Positions 44,097-53,585 of a stretch of DNA of 64,000 nt are shown here, one piece after another; positions within the stretch are counted from its first letter, which is position 1, and the number at the start of each line of letters is the position of its first letter. A program made the translations under genes and the position numbers. Under the pieces are notes generated by a model. The model had not been told where the DNA came from. It saw only the letters and a list, made by a program, of their open reading frames with translations, and ran no database searches. Origin of the DNA: Chitinophagaceae bacterium (GTDB lineage: Bacteria > Bacteroidota > Bacteroidia > Chitinophagales > Chitinophagaceae); contig CANFLL010000008.1 of NCBI GenBank assembly GCA_947447825.1, positions 1-64,000 on the forward strand, in the 5' to 3' direction.

Positions 44097-45893
44097 ATGT
44101 ATACTCAGATAAGTTCATTTATTCAGATTCGAATTATTTATGCAGCTACTATTCTTTTTTTAGTTGCACTCTCTGTATTTACTTTTATCCAGTTAAAAAA
44201 CTTAACAGAAGCATACATTCAAATAAATCATACACATCAAACAACGCAGTTACTTCAAAATGTTTTAACAGACATACTTCAGTCAGAAGATTGTAAGAGA
44301 GGTTTTCTTTTGTCAGGTGATTCTTTAGAGTTAAGGAAACGGAATTTGGCTTTAAATAATCTTTCTAAGGAATATCATGCTCTAGGTCACTTAATAATAG
44401 ATAATCCCAAACAGCAAGATAATCTGAACGTACTTACTATTCTTATAAACGAGAAACTAGCTAGTGTATTCAATATGCCTCTACAATTAAAAAAGTCATT
44501 CTTATCTGCCGATACAAAGCAAAATACACTTTTTGGGGTAAATAAAATGGATAAGGTTATTGCCCAGATTGAGTTAATGATTGCTTTTGAGGCTACTTTT
44601 TTATTACACATACAAGGAAATTATAATCAACTGTCTTTTATTACCCCACTTTTTATGATTGTTTTCTTTCTTGGAGCAATAATAATATTGTGGGCTTCCT
44701 ATCTGAAATTAATAAATGCTCTTTCTGTATCTGAAGTTTTGCAGGATAAACTTAAAATTGAAAATGAAGGAAAAGAAAACCTTGCTGCCGAATTGGTTAT
44801 TGCCAATATAGAATTAGCATTTCAGGTTGAAGAAAAAGGGAATCGTGCAGCAGAATTAATTATTGCCAACAAAACTTTGCACTACGAAAGTAATGCGAAG
44901 GAGTATCGTGCTGCAGAATTGGTAATAGCAAATAAAGAATTGGCATTTCAAGTAGAGGAAAAAGAATGCCGTGCAGCAGAGTTAGTTATTGCTAATAAAA
45001 CATTGCATTATGAAAGTAGTGAAAAAGAAGATCGAGCAGCAGAGTTGATTGATGCAAATAAAGAATTGGCATTTCAGGTTCGAGAAAAAGAAAATCGTGC
45101 AGCAGAATTGGTTACTGCGAATGCAGAACTTGCTTTTCAGATAGGAGAAAAGGAAAAAAGGGAATTAGAACTTATTAATAGTAATAAAGAACTACAATCA
45201 TTTGCACAGATAGCTAGTCATGATTTACAAGAACCATTGAGAAAAATTCAAATGTTTACTTCTAGAATTAGGGATAAAGATTACACTAATTTGTCCGATT
45301 ATGGACAAAAATATTTTGAAATAATTGAAGATGCAGCAGAAAGAATGCAGGTTTTAATTCAAGACCTGATTGCGTATGCACAAACAAATGATGAAGAACG
45401 GGCATTTGAAGAAACAGACTTGAATGTAATTTTAAAGGAAGTTATTGAAGAGTTATCCGATGCTATTTCTGAAAAAGGTGCTACCGTCAAATTGGGCAAC
45501 CTCTGTAACGCATATATTATACCTTTTCAATTTCATCAGTTAATAACTAACCTCATATCAAATTCCTTAAAGTTTGCAAAACAGGTATTGCCATGTCAAA
45601 TAACAATATGTAGTTGTGTTGAAAATGGAAACAATAATGTTAACAAAAGACTTTTAGCAAAGAGAAAATATTGTCACATCACCTACTCTGATAATGGAAT
45701 TGGCTTTGAAGAAATTTATAATGAGAAAGTATTTGAAATTTTTCAGCGTCTTCATGGCAGTGGAGAATACAAGGGGACAGGCATTGGGCTTGCCATTGTA
45801 AAAAAGATTGTCGATAATCACAAAGGAATGATTAAAGCTTTTGGGAAACCAAACGAAGGAGTTACGTTTGATATTTATTTACCTACAAAATAA
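44097..45893 (+). CDS. Sensor histidine kinase with CHASE3 domain and repeated coiled coil
   Basis: The 598-residue protein has two membrane helices (about 12-33 and 182-203) flanking a CHASE3-like periplasmic domain (LTDILQSEDCKRGFLLSGD). Residues about 222-368 consist of seven 21-residue repeats of the type RAAELVIANKELAFQVEEKE, alternating with an ANKTLHYES variant, forming a long signalling coiled coil. The kinase core has His375 in ASHDLQEPLRKI, NLISNSLKF, DNGIGF and GTGIGLAIVKKIV. The response regulator starts 5 nt downstream. The signal is unknown. Confidence 0.9.
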   Translation: MYTQISSFIQIRIIYAATILFLVALSVFTFIQLKNLTEAYIQINHTHQTTQLLQNVLTDILQSEDCKRGFLLSGDSLELRKRNLALNNLSKEYHALGHLIIDNPKQQDNLNVLTILINEKLASVFNMPLQLKKSFLSADTKQNTLFGVNKMDKVIAQIELMIAFEATFLLHIQGNYNQLSFITPLFMIVFFLGAIIILWASYLKLINALSVSEVLQDKLKIENEGKENLAAELVIANIELAFQVEEKGNRAAELIIANKTLHYESNAKEYRAAELVIANKELAFQVEEKECRAAELVIANKTLHYESSEKEDRAAELIDANKELAFQVREKENRAAELVTANAELAFQIGEKEKRELELINSNKELQSFAQIASHDLQEPLRKIQMFTSRIRDKDYTNLSDYGQKYFEIIEDAAERMQVLIQDLIAYAQTNDEERAFEETDLNVILKEVIEELSDAISEKGATVKLGNLCNAYIIPFQFHQLITNLISNSLKFAKQVLPCQITICSCVENGNNNVNKRLLAKRKYCHITYSDNGIGFEEIYNEKVFEIFQRLHGSGEYKGTGIGLAIVKKIVDNHKGMIKAFGKPNEGVTFDIYLPTK

Positions 45894-45897
45894 AAAA

Positions 45898-46350
45898 ATG
45901 AATAGTTACTACAAAACACTTAACATTTTGCTTGCAGACGATGATGAAAATGATCGTATGATTTTTCGGGAAGCATTGGAAGAATCTAAGATGAACACTT
46001 TAGTAGTGTCGGTAAATGACGGAGCTGCTTTAATGGAATATTTGCTAAAAGATGATACTCAATTACCGACTCTTTTGTTTCTTGATTTAAACATGCCACT
46101 CAAAAGTGGGATGGATTGTCTTAAGGAAATAAAGAGTGTTGCAAAGCTAAAAAACATAGTGATTGCCATTTATTCAACTTCGTCTTCAGAAAAGGATATA
46201 GAGCAAACATTTTTTTGTGGGGCAAACGTATATATGAAAAAACCAAATGATTTTGGGAAGCTAAAAGAATTGTTGAATAAAATAGTTACCTCGGTAAATG
46301 TTTATAGTGATCCTCCTTTTAATATTGCCAATTTTCTTTTGAAGCTCTAG
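45898..46350 (+). CDS. Single-domain response regulator
   Basis: A 150-residue receiver domain with acidic pocket (ADDDEND), the phosphoacceptor Asp63 in LLFLDLNMPLKSG, Thr/Ser switch in IYSTSSSE and Lys in YMKKPNDF. There is no output domain, as in Rcp1-like regulators working by protein contact. The ATG at 45898 is chosen because it follows the kinase stop by 4 nt and begins a standard receiver; an upstream in-frame ATG would overlap the kinase. Confidence 0.9.
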   Translation: MNSYYKTLNILLADDDENDRMIFREALEESKMNTLVVSVNDGAALMEYLLKDDTQLPTLLFLDLNMPLKSGMDCLKEIKSVAKLKNIVIAIYSTSSSEKDIEQTFFCGANVYMKKPNDFGKLKELLNKIVTSVNVYSDPPFNIANFLLKL

Positions 46351-47227
46351 ATTGATTTTAGACCTTTATTTATTTTGTCAACTTAAACCTAAGGAACAAA
46401 ATAAAATAGTAGATTATTCTCGCATTTTTTTTAACGAAAAAATCCTCAGATAAATTATGGAATTGCTGCTTAATTTAATATTTGGATTCCTACATTTATA
46501 TGACTTTTTTTCGAGTGATGAAAGTAAGTGAATATAGCAAAAATCCTTAGCTAAACTGCATTTATTGTTTAGTTGGTTTACACTGTCAGTTTCTTATCCT
46601 CTCACTTTTCCTCCCCATATCTTCTCTTAATCGTCATTGTCTTCCCTTTGCTGTTACTACTGCCTAAAAAATAGACCGTAAGAATCTGTCACTTCCGATT
46701 CAGAAATGGCATTCCAAAGCTTTTTATCCCCTTCAGTTTGCCTGTCCTAACGGTACAATGATATAGATTTCATTTAAGCTTGTGGTAAAGTTTTCTATTT
46801 GGTCGTAAATATCTCCCTTCCTATCCTGTAAATGGAAACTCACATAGAAAAATGCAAGACGATGATGGTCTTGTTGGGCAAGAAAAGAGTAACAAGATTG
46901 GAAGGGAGTTTTGGCAATGAAAAGAACTATTACTATTACAAAGGGGCAAAGTAAGGAATGCCATAACAGAAAAATGCTCGGTATTCTTTGGCATCTTATT
47001 GTGTTATGCCTACACAATTACCAACATGATGGAGGAGGCAAAGGAAAAAGAGACAAAAAAGGAAGCCTAGATAAACTTAAAAGGGCAACTAATTACAGAA
47101 GTATCCGCAAGAATAAAATCAAGCATCTGAAAATGACCACATTAGATAAAACGTGAACACATAAAGTGAAATCCAGTCAAGTTTAATATAAATTTATATC
47201 AAATATAAAAAATTACAGAGAATGCCT
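46351..47227. other. Long spacer without a supported gene
   Basis: Two mutually antisense frames (46733-47017 minus and 46911-47156 plus) are open but unfamiliar. The minus frame has one hydrophobic run and a C-terminal YDQIENFTTSLNEIYIIVP segment that looks protein-like, so a decayed gene is possible. I cannot name it. Confidence 0.35.
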
Positions 47228-47956
47228 TTAAAAGGCAGTTTTAAGTTCTAAGTATTTTAAGAATTCATTTCTGTTTCTTTCTTCCTTGAAAGCTCCTTCA
47301 TAAAAAGCGGTAACAGTGCTACTCGTATCATCCTTTACACCTCTGCTAGAAACGCACAAGTGTTTAGCATCAATAACCACTGCTACATCATCAGTGCCCA
47401 ATATTTCCTGAAGCTTTTTTCCTATTTGCATTGTAAGCCTTTCTTGTACTTGTGGTCGTTTTGCATAATATTCCACAATACGGTTCAACTTACTTAGCCC
47501 GATCACTTGGCCATTACTGATGTAGGCAATGTGGGCTTTACCCATAATGGGTACAAAATGATGCTCGCAATTGCTGTAGAAAGAAATGTTCTTTTCAACA
47601 AGCATTTGGTTGTACTTATACTTGTTTTCAAACAAAGCAACCTGAGGCATATTTGCAGGATTCAATCCACTAAATATTTCTTTCACATACATTTTAGCAA
47701 CTCTGCGTGGCGTACCTTTCAAGCTATCGTCTGTCAAGTCTAAGCCCAAAGTGTCCATTATTGCTTTGAAATGTTTTTCAATGACTGCTATCTTTTCATC
47801 TTCACTTAGCTCAAAAGCATCATTTCTCAAAGGTGTGTTAACCGAAGTGAGAATATGGTTATCACCTATTTCGTCTGTCATAATATCTGTTTCTGTTAAA
47901 ACCAACTTATTGTCTTCGTTAAGATGGATATTCGACAAAATTTCGTTCTGTTTCAT
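47228..47956 (-). CDS. folE: GTP cyclohydrolase I
   Basis: FolE converts GTP to 7,8-dihydroneopterin triphosphate, the entry to folate and reduced pterins. The 242-residue product carries FYSNCEHHFVPIMGKAHIAY, VIGLSKLNRIVEYYAKRPQVQERL and DAKHLCVSSRGVKD, with both zinc-ligand Cys residues and the His. The first about 45 residues are not conserved; the ATG at 47956 overlaps the upstream PTPS gene by 38 nt, and the ATG at 47881 is an alternative. It forms an operon with the PTPS gene upstream. Confidence 0.95.
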   Translation of the reverse strand: MKQNEILSNIHLNEDNKLVLTETDIMTDEIGDNHILTSVNTPLRNDAFELSEDEKIAVIEKHFKAIMDTLGLDLTDDSLKGTPRRVAKMYVKEIFSGLNPANMPQVALFENKYKYNQMLVEKNISFYSNCEHHFVPIMGKAHIAYISNGQVIGLSKLNRIVEYYAKRPQVQERLTMQIGKKLQEILGTDDVAVVIDAKHLCVSSRGVKDDTSSTVTAFYEGAFKEERNRNEFLKYLELKTAF

Positions 47957-48329
47957 AAAGTCTAATTTGTAAATCTAATTTGTTGTCAATTTTATCTCTC
48001 AGCAGATTGTAAATTACAATTACAATATTTTCTGCTGTTGGGTTTAAAGTTTCAAAATCGGTTGTATCAAGATTGAGATTTTTGTGGTCAAAACGTTCCA
48101 ATACTTCCTTACTAATAAGGTCACTAAGTATTTTCATGTCTATAACATAGCCTGTTTTTGGGTCTGGAATACCTGTAACTTTCACTATCAAATCATAATT
48201 ATGACCATGATAGTTTTTATTGTTGCATTTACCAAACAGGATCGCATTTTCCTTATCACTCAATGTAGGATTGTGCAAACGATGGGCTGCATTAAAATGT
48301 TCTCTTCTAAAAACGGCTACTTTGTTCAT
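47919..48329 (-). CDS. 6-pyruvoyl-tetrahydropterin synthase family protein, paralogue 1
   Basis: The 136-residue protein has zinc-binding histidines in REHFNAAHRL and NYHGHNYDL, the catalytic Cys in FGKCNNKNYHGH, Asp-His in ERFDHKNLN and the closing LYETERNFVEY. The spacing C-x5-HGH matches eukaryotic-type PTPS (CNNPNGHGHNY in mammals), whereas QueD for queuosine normally has C-x3-HGH. This suggests 6-pyruvoyl-tetrahydropterin formation from the FolE product. QueD-like activity cannot be excluded. Overlaps folE. Confidence 0.85.
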   Translation of the reverse strand: MNKVAVFRREHFNAAHRLHNPTLSDKENAILFGKCNNKNYHGHNYDLIVKVTGIPDPKTGYVIDMKILSDLISKEVLERFDHKNLNLDTTDFETLNPTAENIVIVIYNLLRDKIDNKLDLQIRLYETERNFVEYPS

Positions 48330-48722
48330 AATAAGTAAAACGGGATTAACTACTATTCAACCTGTTTTAAGGCTAAACCATTGTTGACTAACCATTTTTT
48401 TTCAATTGTTTATAAAACAAAAGAATGTTAAAACAATAATGTAAATAATCAAGAAACCAACGATTGCTAACTGTCAAGCACTGCGTAAAAAGTGTGTTTA
48501 CCAAGTGGCTATTCATATTATTAAGAGCAAAAAAGTTAGCAACAACGCTTCAGGCGATGCGACGAAATTAAATAACTGTTTCAGAACTAGTATTAAAAAC
48601 TTTAATCAATTCAGACCATCATGTACATATAAACGAGCAATGCCTTTTTTTTGTTTAATTGAGTGAAATAAAAATTAAACATTTTCCTATTTCAAAAATC
48701 AATACGTGTTTCATATAAATGA
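48330..48722. other. AT-rich spacer between PTPS paralogues
   Basis: No gene, hairpin or repeat recognised. It must carry the promoter of the folE unit. Confidence 0.45.
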
Positions 48723-49133
48723 TTATTCTCCAAAATATTCAACATAAATTCTGGAAGTTTCATAGAGTTTAATACAATGCAATTTAACAATAGGAGGGAT
48801 GTGAGCCACAAGTTCATTCCATATCCCGATTGCCAAGTTTTCTGTACTACACATTTTACCTTGCAGAAAATCTACATCCAGATTCAAGTTTTTATGGTCT
48901 AATTTTTTGATAACTTGCGTTTGAATAATCTTGCTAAGTTTTTTTACATCCATTAAAAAGCCTGTGTCAATGTCTGGTGTGCCTTTCACCGTTACAAATA
49001 ACTCGAAGTTGTGTCCATGCCAATTTTCGTTAGCGCAAACTCCAAATACTTCTTCATTTTTTTCTTTAGACCATTTTGGGTTATATAGTTTGTGTGCTGC
49101 ATTAAAGTGTTCCAATCGAGTTAAATAAACCAT
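48723..49133 (-). CDS. 6-pyruvoyl-tetrahydropterin synthase family protein, paralogue 2
   Basis: A second 136-residue PTPS with the same zinc histidines (RLEHFNAAHKL, NWHGHNFEL), the C-x5-HGH Cys in FGVCANENWHGH and LDHKNLN. It is roughly half identical to paralogue 1, by eye, with all catalytic residues intact, and is separated from it by about 390 bp with its own promoter. The two may have diverged toward pyruvoyl- and sepiapterin-type or queuosine-type reactions, but sequence alone does not tell. Confidence 0.85.
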   Translation of the reverse strand: MVYLTRLEHFNAAHKLYNPKWSKEKNEEVFGVCANENWHGHNFELFVTVKGTPDIDTGFLMDVKKLSKIIQTQVIKKLDHKNLNLDVDFLQGKMCSTENLAIGIWNELVAHIPPIVKLHCIKLYETSRIYVEYFGE

Positions 49134-49155
49134 TTCTAATTCTTCAAATTTTGCG

Positions 49156-49163
49156 CAAATGTA
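49156..49163 (-). promoter_or_regulatory. -7 box TACATTTG for PTPS paralogue 2
   Basis: A perfect TAnnTTTG match on the minus strand, 30 nt before the start codon. Confidence 0.45.
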
Positions 49164-49282
49164 ATGGTTAGGTTTTCTTTTATTAGTTATTGAGGCAGAT
49201 ACATGAAGTTAGACACTTAATATTTCTGTTATGAAAATGAATAGAGAAGTCAATATTTCTTTGTCATTTTTATTTCAAATAC

Positions 49283-49317
49283 AAAAAAGACTACCACTTT
49301 ATGTAATAGTCTTTTTT
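49283..49317 (-). terminator. Terminator of hppA
   Basis: AAAAAAGACTA and TAGTCTTTTTT pair perfectly around a 13-nt loop and give a T run on either strand. It lies 45 bp after the hppA stop codon and could also stop transcription from the other side. Confidence 0.85.
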
Positions 49318-49362
49318 AATGTTTAGGAATATTGTTTACTTAACTTTTATCAATCTCGAATT

Positions 49363-51801
49363 CTATTCTTCCTTTTCTATTCTCATCTTATAAAATGATC
49401 TCCAAACAAAAACTAAGGCGATTGCTAAAAAGCCCATTCCAACAAATGGGGCTATATCTCTAAAGGATTCGGATATAGCAATTTCCATGGCTAATAAACC
49501 AAAAAGTGTGGTGAATTTGATAATTGGATTTAGTGCAACAGAGGATGTGTCTTTGAATGGATCACCAACAGTGTCACCCACAACTGTGGCATCGTGCAAA
49601 GGTGTTCCTTTTGCTTTCAGTTCAACTTCAACTACTTTTTTTGCATTGTCCCATGCGCCACCTGCATTTGCCATAAAGATGGCCTGAAACAATCCAAAGA
49701 TGGCAATAGAAATTAAATAGCTTACAAATAGAGCTACGGCATTGTTGCCCCCAATGCCTGATGGAGAGGATATGCAAGCAAAGGCTAGTGCAAAAAAGAA
49801 GATCGCAATAAATATGTTAAACATTCCCTTTTGAGCATATTGTGTACAGATTTTTACTACGGCAGTAGAGAACTCAACCGAAGCTTTTTTAGGCCCATTC
49901 GGGTCGAGATTAATATGTTTTTTAATATACTCAACTGCCCTGTAAGCACCAGTGGTAACTGCTTGCATTGAGGCTCCTGTGAACCAATAGATTACTGCAC
50001 CTCCTAATATGAAACCTAAAAGAGTGTATGGATTTAACAAATTAAGTATAGTTTCTGGTTCAACGTGTAGCGTGTTTTTTATCATTAATATCAATGAAAA
50101 TATCATTGTAGTTGCCCCTACAACTGCTGTACCTATCAATACTGGTTTTGCCGTTGCTTTAAACGTATTACCAGCTTCGTCATTTGCTTCAAGATAATAT
50201 TTTGATTTGTTCCAATCGGGTTTAAAACCAAAGTCCTTTTCTATTTCAGCATCTATGTTTTCAATGCTTTCAATTAATGAAAGTTCATATACAGATTGTG
50301 CATTGTCTGTTACGGGACCATAACTGTCTACTGCAATTGTAACAGGCCCCATCCCCAACATGCCAAATGCAACTAGGCCAAAAGCAAAAACAGAAGGATA
50401 TACCATAAATTCGTTGAGTCCGAATGTGCTTACGAAATAAGCCATAAACATCAATACAAAAAATACCATCCCATTCCAGAAGGCACTAAAGTTGCCTGCC
50501 ACAAAACCAGATAATATCACCAGAGATGCTCCTCCTTCTTTGCCTGCACTCACAATTTCTTGTACATGATCAGATTTTGGAGAAGTGAAGTATTTTGTAA
50601 ATTCAGGAATCAAAGCAGCTCCTAAAGTACCACAACTTATTATGCATGAAAGTATCCACCACATTTTAGGGTTGCCATTTATATCGGGGAGCATAATATA
50701 GCTCGCCACAAACGTGGCAATAATGGATAGCAGCGACGTAATCCAGATTAGGCGAGTTAGTGGCACTTCAAAATCTAAGTCTTCTTTATCGCTGTATAAT
50801 ATTTTACTTATAACACCATTAATCCAAAAAGATAGAATAGAGGTGATTACCATCAATATCCGCATCACAAAAATCCATACCAGTAATTGTGTTTGCATGT
50901 GTTCGCCACCAGTAACGGCAAGTAGAATAAATGAAATTAATGCAACACCCGTTACTCCATATGTTTCAAATCCATCAGCTGTTGGCCCTACAGAATCACC
51001 TGCATTATCGCCCGCACAATCAGCAATTACACCAGGGTTGCGAGGGTCATCTTCTTCAATTTTAAAAACCACTTTCATCAAATCTGAGCCAATGTCTGCA
51101 ATTTTGGTAAAGATGCCACCCGCAATTCTGAGCGCCGAAGCACCTAATGATTCTCCAATAGCAAAACCAATAAAACAAGCTCCTGCTAAATTGCTCGGCA
51201 TCAGCAACAGAATAATCAGCATCATCGTTAATTCCACACAAATCAACACTACGCCGATGCTCATGCCTGCATTTAAAGGTATGGTCAATAGGTTTAGAGG
51301 CTTTTTTTGCAGTGATGCAAATGCCATCCTAGCATTTGCTAAGGTGTTCATCCTTATGCCAAATGCGGCCACACTATACGAACCTAATATGCCAATCACT
51401 GTCCACAACAAAATGAGTAAAACGCCTCCAATGCCAAACAGGGGATGTCCTTCGTGGTCTTTAGCCAAGAAGCCAAAATAGCCAGCCACTGCCGCACCGA
51501 TAAATAAGAAAAGAATTGCAAGAAATTTTCCTTGTTGTTGCAGGTAAGCACCACATGTTTTGTAGATAACGTTCCCAATTTCAAGCATTGATTTGTGTGC
51601 TGGTAATTTTTTAACTCTAGAAAACTGATAAAGTCCAAATAAAAGCCCAAGGATAGTTACGATAAAACCATAATAAAGAACGCTTTGATCTTTGATGGCT
51701 TTTGGGATTTGTAAATCTGCCTCACTGGCAGAAACGGCTATTGGCAAAGCAAATGCCGATAGTAAACTGAACAATACAATACGCTTTTTCATACTAAACA
51801 A
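49363..51801 (-). CDS. hppA: Membrane-bound proton-translocating pyrophosphatase
   Basis: HppA couples PPi hydrolysis to ion pumping across the inner membrane. The 812-residue protein has about sixteen helices and a signal-like N-terminus. Catalytic loops DDPRNPGVIADCAGDNAGDS and VGDTVGDPFKDTSSVALNP are intact, and DNAQSVYEL and WDNAKKVVEVE are present. The segment GNTFKATAK places Lys at the position that marks potassium-independent enzymes, most of which pump protons; that is inference. Long for the family because of an N-terminal extension and a loop at about 500-550. Confidence 0.95.
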   Translation of the reverse strand: MFSMKKRIVLFSLLSAFALPIAVSASEADLQIPKAIKDQSVLYYGFIVTILGLLFGLYQFSRVKKLPAHKSMLEIGNVIYKTCGAYLQQQGKFLAILFLFIGAAVAGYFGFLAKDHEGHPLFGIGGVLLILLWTVIGILGSYSVAAFGIRMNTLANARMAFASLQKKPLNLLTIPLNAGMSIGVVLICVELTMMLIILLLMPSNLAGACFIGFAIGESLGASALRIAGGIFTKIADIGSDLMKVVFKIEEDDPRNPGVIADCAGDNAGDSVGPTADGFETYGVTGVALISFILLAVTGGEHMQTQLLVWIFVMRILMVITSILSFWINGVISKILYSDKEDLDFEVPLTRLIWITSLLSIIATFVASYIMLPDINGNPKMWWILSCIISCGTLGAALIPEFTKYFTSPKSDHVQEIVSAGKEGGASLVILSGFVAGNFSAFWNGMVFFVLMFMAYFVSTFGLNEFMVYPSVFAFGLVAFGMLGMGPVTIAVDSYGPVTDNAQSVYELSLIESIENIDAEIEKDFGFKPDWNKSKYYLEANDEAGNTFKATAKPVLIGTAVVGATTMIFSLILMIKNTLHVEPETILNLLNPYTLLGFILGGAVIYWFTGASMQAVTTGAYRAVEYIKKHINLDPNGPKKASVEFSTAVVKICTQYAQKGMFNIFIAIFFFALAFACISSPSGIGGNNAVALFVSYLISIAIFGLFQAIFMANAGGAWDNAKKVVEVELKAKGTPLHDATVVGDTVGDPFKDTSSVALNPIIKFTTLFGLLAMEIAISESFRDIAPFVGMGFLAIALVFVWRSFYKMRIEKEE

Positions 51802-52096
51802 TTTTTGTTAATCAGAGAAACTTCTAATCTGAAAACGAAGCTAGATTACCCAAAAAGGGCATAATATGACAATTGTCATAGCTTTTTTATCGAAATAAAA
51901 TGATTAAAAATCTACTAATTTAAATTAACTATAATGGTAATTATTTCCTTACTAAAACGTTAACTTAGTTTTTGGGTAGTCTTTTTGTATAGTGAAATTA
52001 ATTAAATTTTTAACAGTATTTTCACATGATTGTTATGGATAAATAGTTTTTTGAAAGCTTGGCCATTATCGTAATAGTATGTTTTACTGGCTTTCC

Positions 52097-52104
52097 TATC
52101 TTCG
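52097..52104 (+). promoter_or_regulatory. -7 box TATCTTCG for pdxJ (leaderless)
   Basis: TATCTTCG starts 12 nt before the pdxJ ATG at 52109. The spacing matches that at radA exactly. Confidence 0.45.
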
Positions 52105-52108
52105 CAGC

Positions 52109-52834
52109 ATGACTAAGTTGAGTGTTAATATAAATAAGTTCGCAACCATTCGCAATAGCCGAGGGGGCGATAATCCAAATGTTGCTAAAGCAGCCATAGA
52201 TGCACAACGCTTTGGTGCAGATGGGATTACGGTTCATCCACGACCAGATGAAAGACATATTACTTACAAAGATGTTTTTGATATTAAGCCCTTAATCACC
52301 ACCGAATTTAATATTGAAGGCAATCCTACTGAGCAAAAATTTGTGGACTTAGTTCTTGCTTCAAAGCCGCATCAAGTTACATTAGTTCCCGATGCATTAG
52401 GACAAATTACTAGTAATCATGGTTGGGATACACTGCTGCACAAAGATTATTTAACTAATATTATTGCTGTGTTTAAAGCTTCTGGTATTCGAGTTTCCAT
52501 TTTTGTAGATCCTGTAGTTGAAATGGTAGAAGGTGCAGCTGCAACAGGAACCGATCGCATTGAACTTTACACAGAGGGTTATGCTAAAACTTACTCGGAA
52601 GGAAAGGGCGAAGTGGCAATTGCCCCATATATATTGGCTGCTACAAAGGCAAAAGAATTAGGATTGGGCATAAATGCAGGGCATGATTTAGACTTAACAA
52701 ATCTTAAATTTTTCGCTCAAAACATTCCGTGGGTTGATGAAGTAAGCATTGGTCATGCACTTGTTTGTGATGCGTTATATCTTGGTTTTGAGAATGCAGT
52801 GCAGATGTATAAACGTCAGCTAAATATTAGCTAA
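52109..52834 (+). CDS. pdxJ: Pyridoxine 5'-phosphate synthase
   Basis: PdxJ condenses deoxyxylulose 5-phosphate with 3-amino-2-oxopropyl phosphate to form pyridoxine phosphate. The 241-residue protein has LSVNINKFATIRNSRGG, ADGITVHPRPDERHI, QVTLVPD, RVSIFVDP and LGINAGHDLDLTNL, with typical length. I start at MTKLSVNINK (52109); an upstream in-frame ATG at 52079 lies ahead of the promoter box and would add ten unrelated residues. Its last 4 nt overlap the convergent DUF4258 gene. Confidence 0.95.
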   Translation: MTKLSVNINKFATIRNSRGGDNPNVAKAAIDAQRFGADGITVHPRPDERHITYKDVFDIKPLITTEFNIEGNPTEQKFVDLVLASKPHQVTLVPDALGQITSNHGWDTLLHKDYLTNIIAVFKASGIRVSIFVDPVVEMVEGAAATGTDRIELYTEGYAKTYSEGKGEVAIAPYILAATKAKELGLGINAGHDLDLTNLKFFAQNIPWVDEVSIGHALVCDALYLGFENAVQMYKRQLNIS

Positions 52835-53328
52835 TATTCATCTTGTGTTTTTTTGTTTAGTTCGCCACATTCGCAAGGCCACTTTTTGTCTAGGTCTATA
52901 CAAGTAACAATGGTTAACTTATTGCCACATGGAGATGCCACTACCCGTATGTGTTGGTTGTCTTTGCTGTAACCATCAATTGCAAACTTGCGTTGGCAAT
53001 CAACTTCATTTAGTTCGCTTTTGTTGATATTAATGTTGCCCCTCTTTAGAATATCCTGCACTTCATCGTCGGTAATGTGCCTACAAGACATTCTGCATTT
53101 GGCGTGTGCCGAGTAATCACGCACCATAGTAGCCCATTTAAAACTGCTATCACCTGTTTGTTTTTCAGTAGGATAGTAAACTGAATTTTTATATGCAGGA
53201 CCAAGGCATCGTTTAAGCGTCAGCGCAATTACCAACAAAGAAAACAGAACAGTATATAAAACCAATTTCTTTATATCTTTTTTATCCCTTATTTCCCTCT
53301 CTTTCTTGTATCTAGTTTGTCCTAGCAT
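52831..53328 (-). CDS. DUF4258 domain membrane-anchored protein
   Basis: The 165-residue protein has an N-terminal cytosolic basic tail, one membrane segment (about 24-40, LVLYTVLFSLLVIALTL) and a C-terminal DUF4258-like domain (HAKCRMSCRHITDDEVQDIL, IRVVASPCGNKLTIVTCIDL). DUF4258 is distantly related to RelE-type folds, but here it is fused to a membrane anchor and has four conserved-looking cysteines and a CEC near the end, so it is more likely a redox or structural exported protein than a toxin. Confidence 0.75.
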   Translation of the reverse strand: MLGQTRYKKEREIRDKKDIKKLVLYTVLFSLLVIALTLKRCLGPAYKNSVYYPTEKQTGDSSFKWATMVRDYSAHAKCRMSCRHITDDEVQDILKRGNININKSELNEVDCQRKFAIDGYSKDNQHIRVVASPCGNKLTIVTCIDLDKKWPCECGELNKKTQDEY

Positions 53329-53475
53329 TCGTTATTTATTCTTGTTAAAAGTTAGGTGCAATGATAGTATTTGTTTAGGATTTATGTTTACACATAAAAG
53401 GTTTAGGTGTATAAATGTTTTTTGCCAAACAGATTTAATAGCAACATTTTTGCGGCTTAAGTAAATTAATTTAAC

Positions 53476-53507
53476 GATAAATCTTGCTACTTTAGCAGCG
53501 ATTTATC
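53476..53507 (-). terminator. Hairpin downstream of the T9SS type B gene
   Basis: GATAAATC with GATTTATC, extended by an imperfect TTGCT/AGCAG pair, about 80 bp after the stop codon. The T tract is weak. Confidence 0.5.
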
Positions 53508-53585
53508 TTGATTAAACAGTAGAATTGGGTTTAATTTCTGCCATTAATTGCACATCAAGATACCAATCACACTCATCACTAACAA

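Noticed and set aside
46733-47156. Two overlapping antisense frames in the 46.4-47.2 kb spacer
   Set aside because: No motif, start context or operon support; at most a decayed gene.
50714-51481. 255-residue plus-strand frame
   Set aside because: It is antisense to hppA, which has intact catalytic motifs over the whole stretch.
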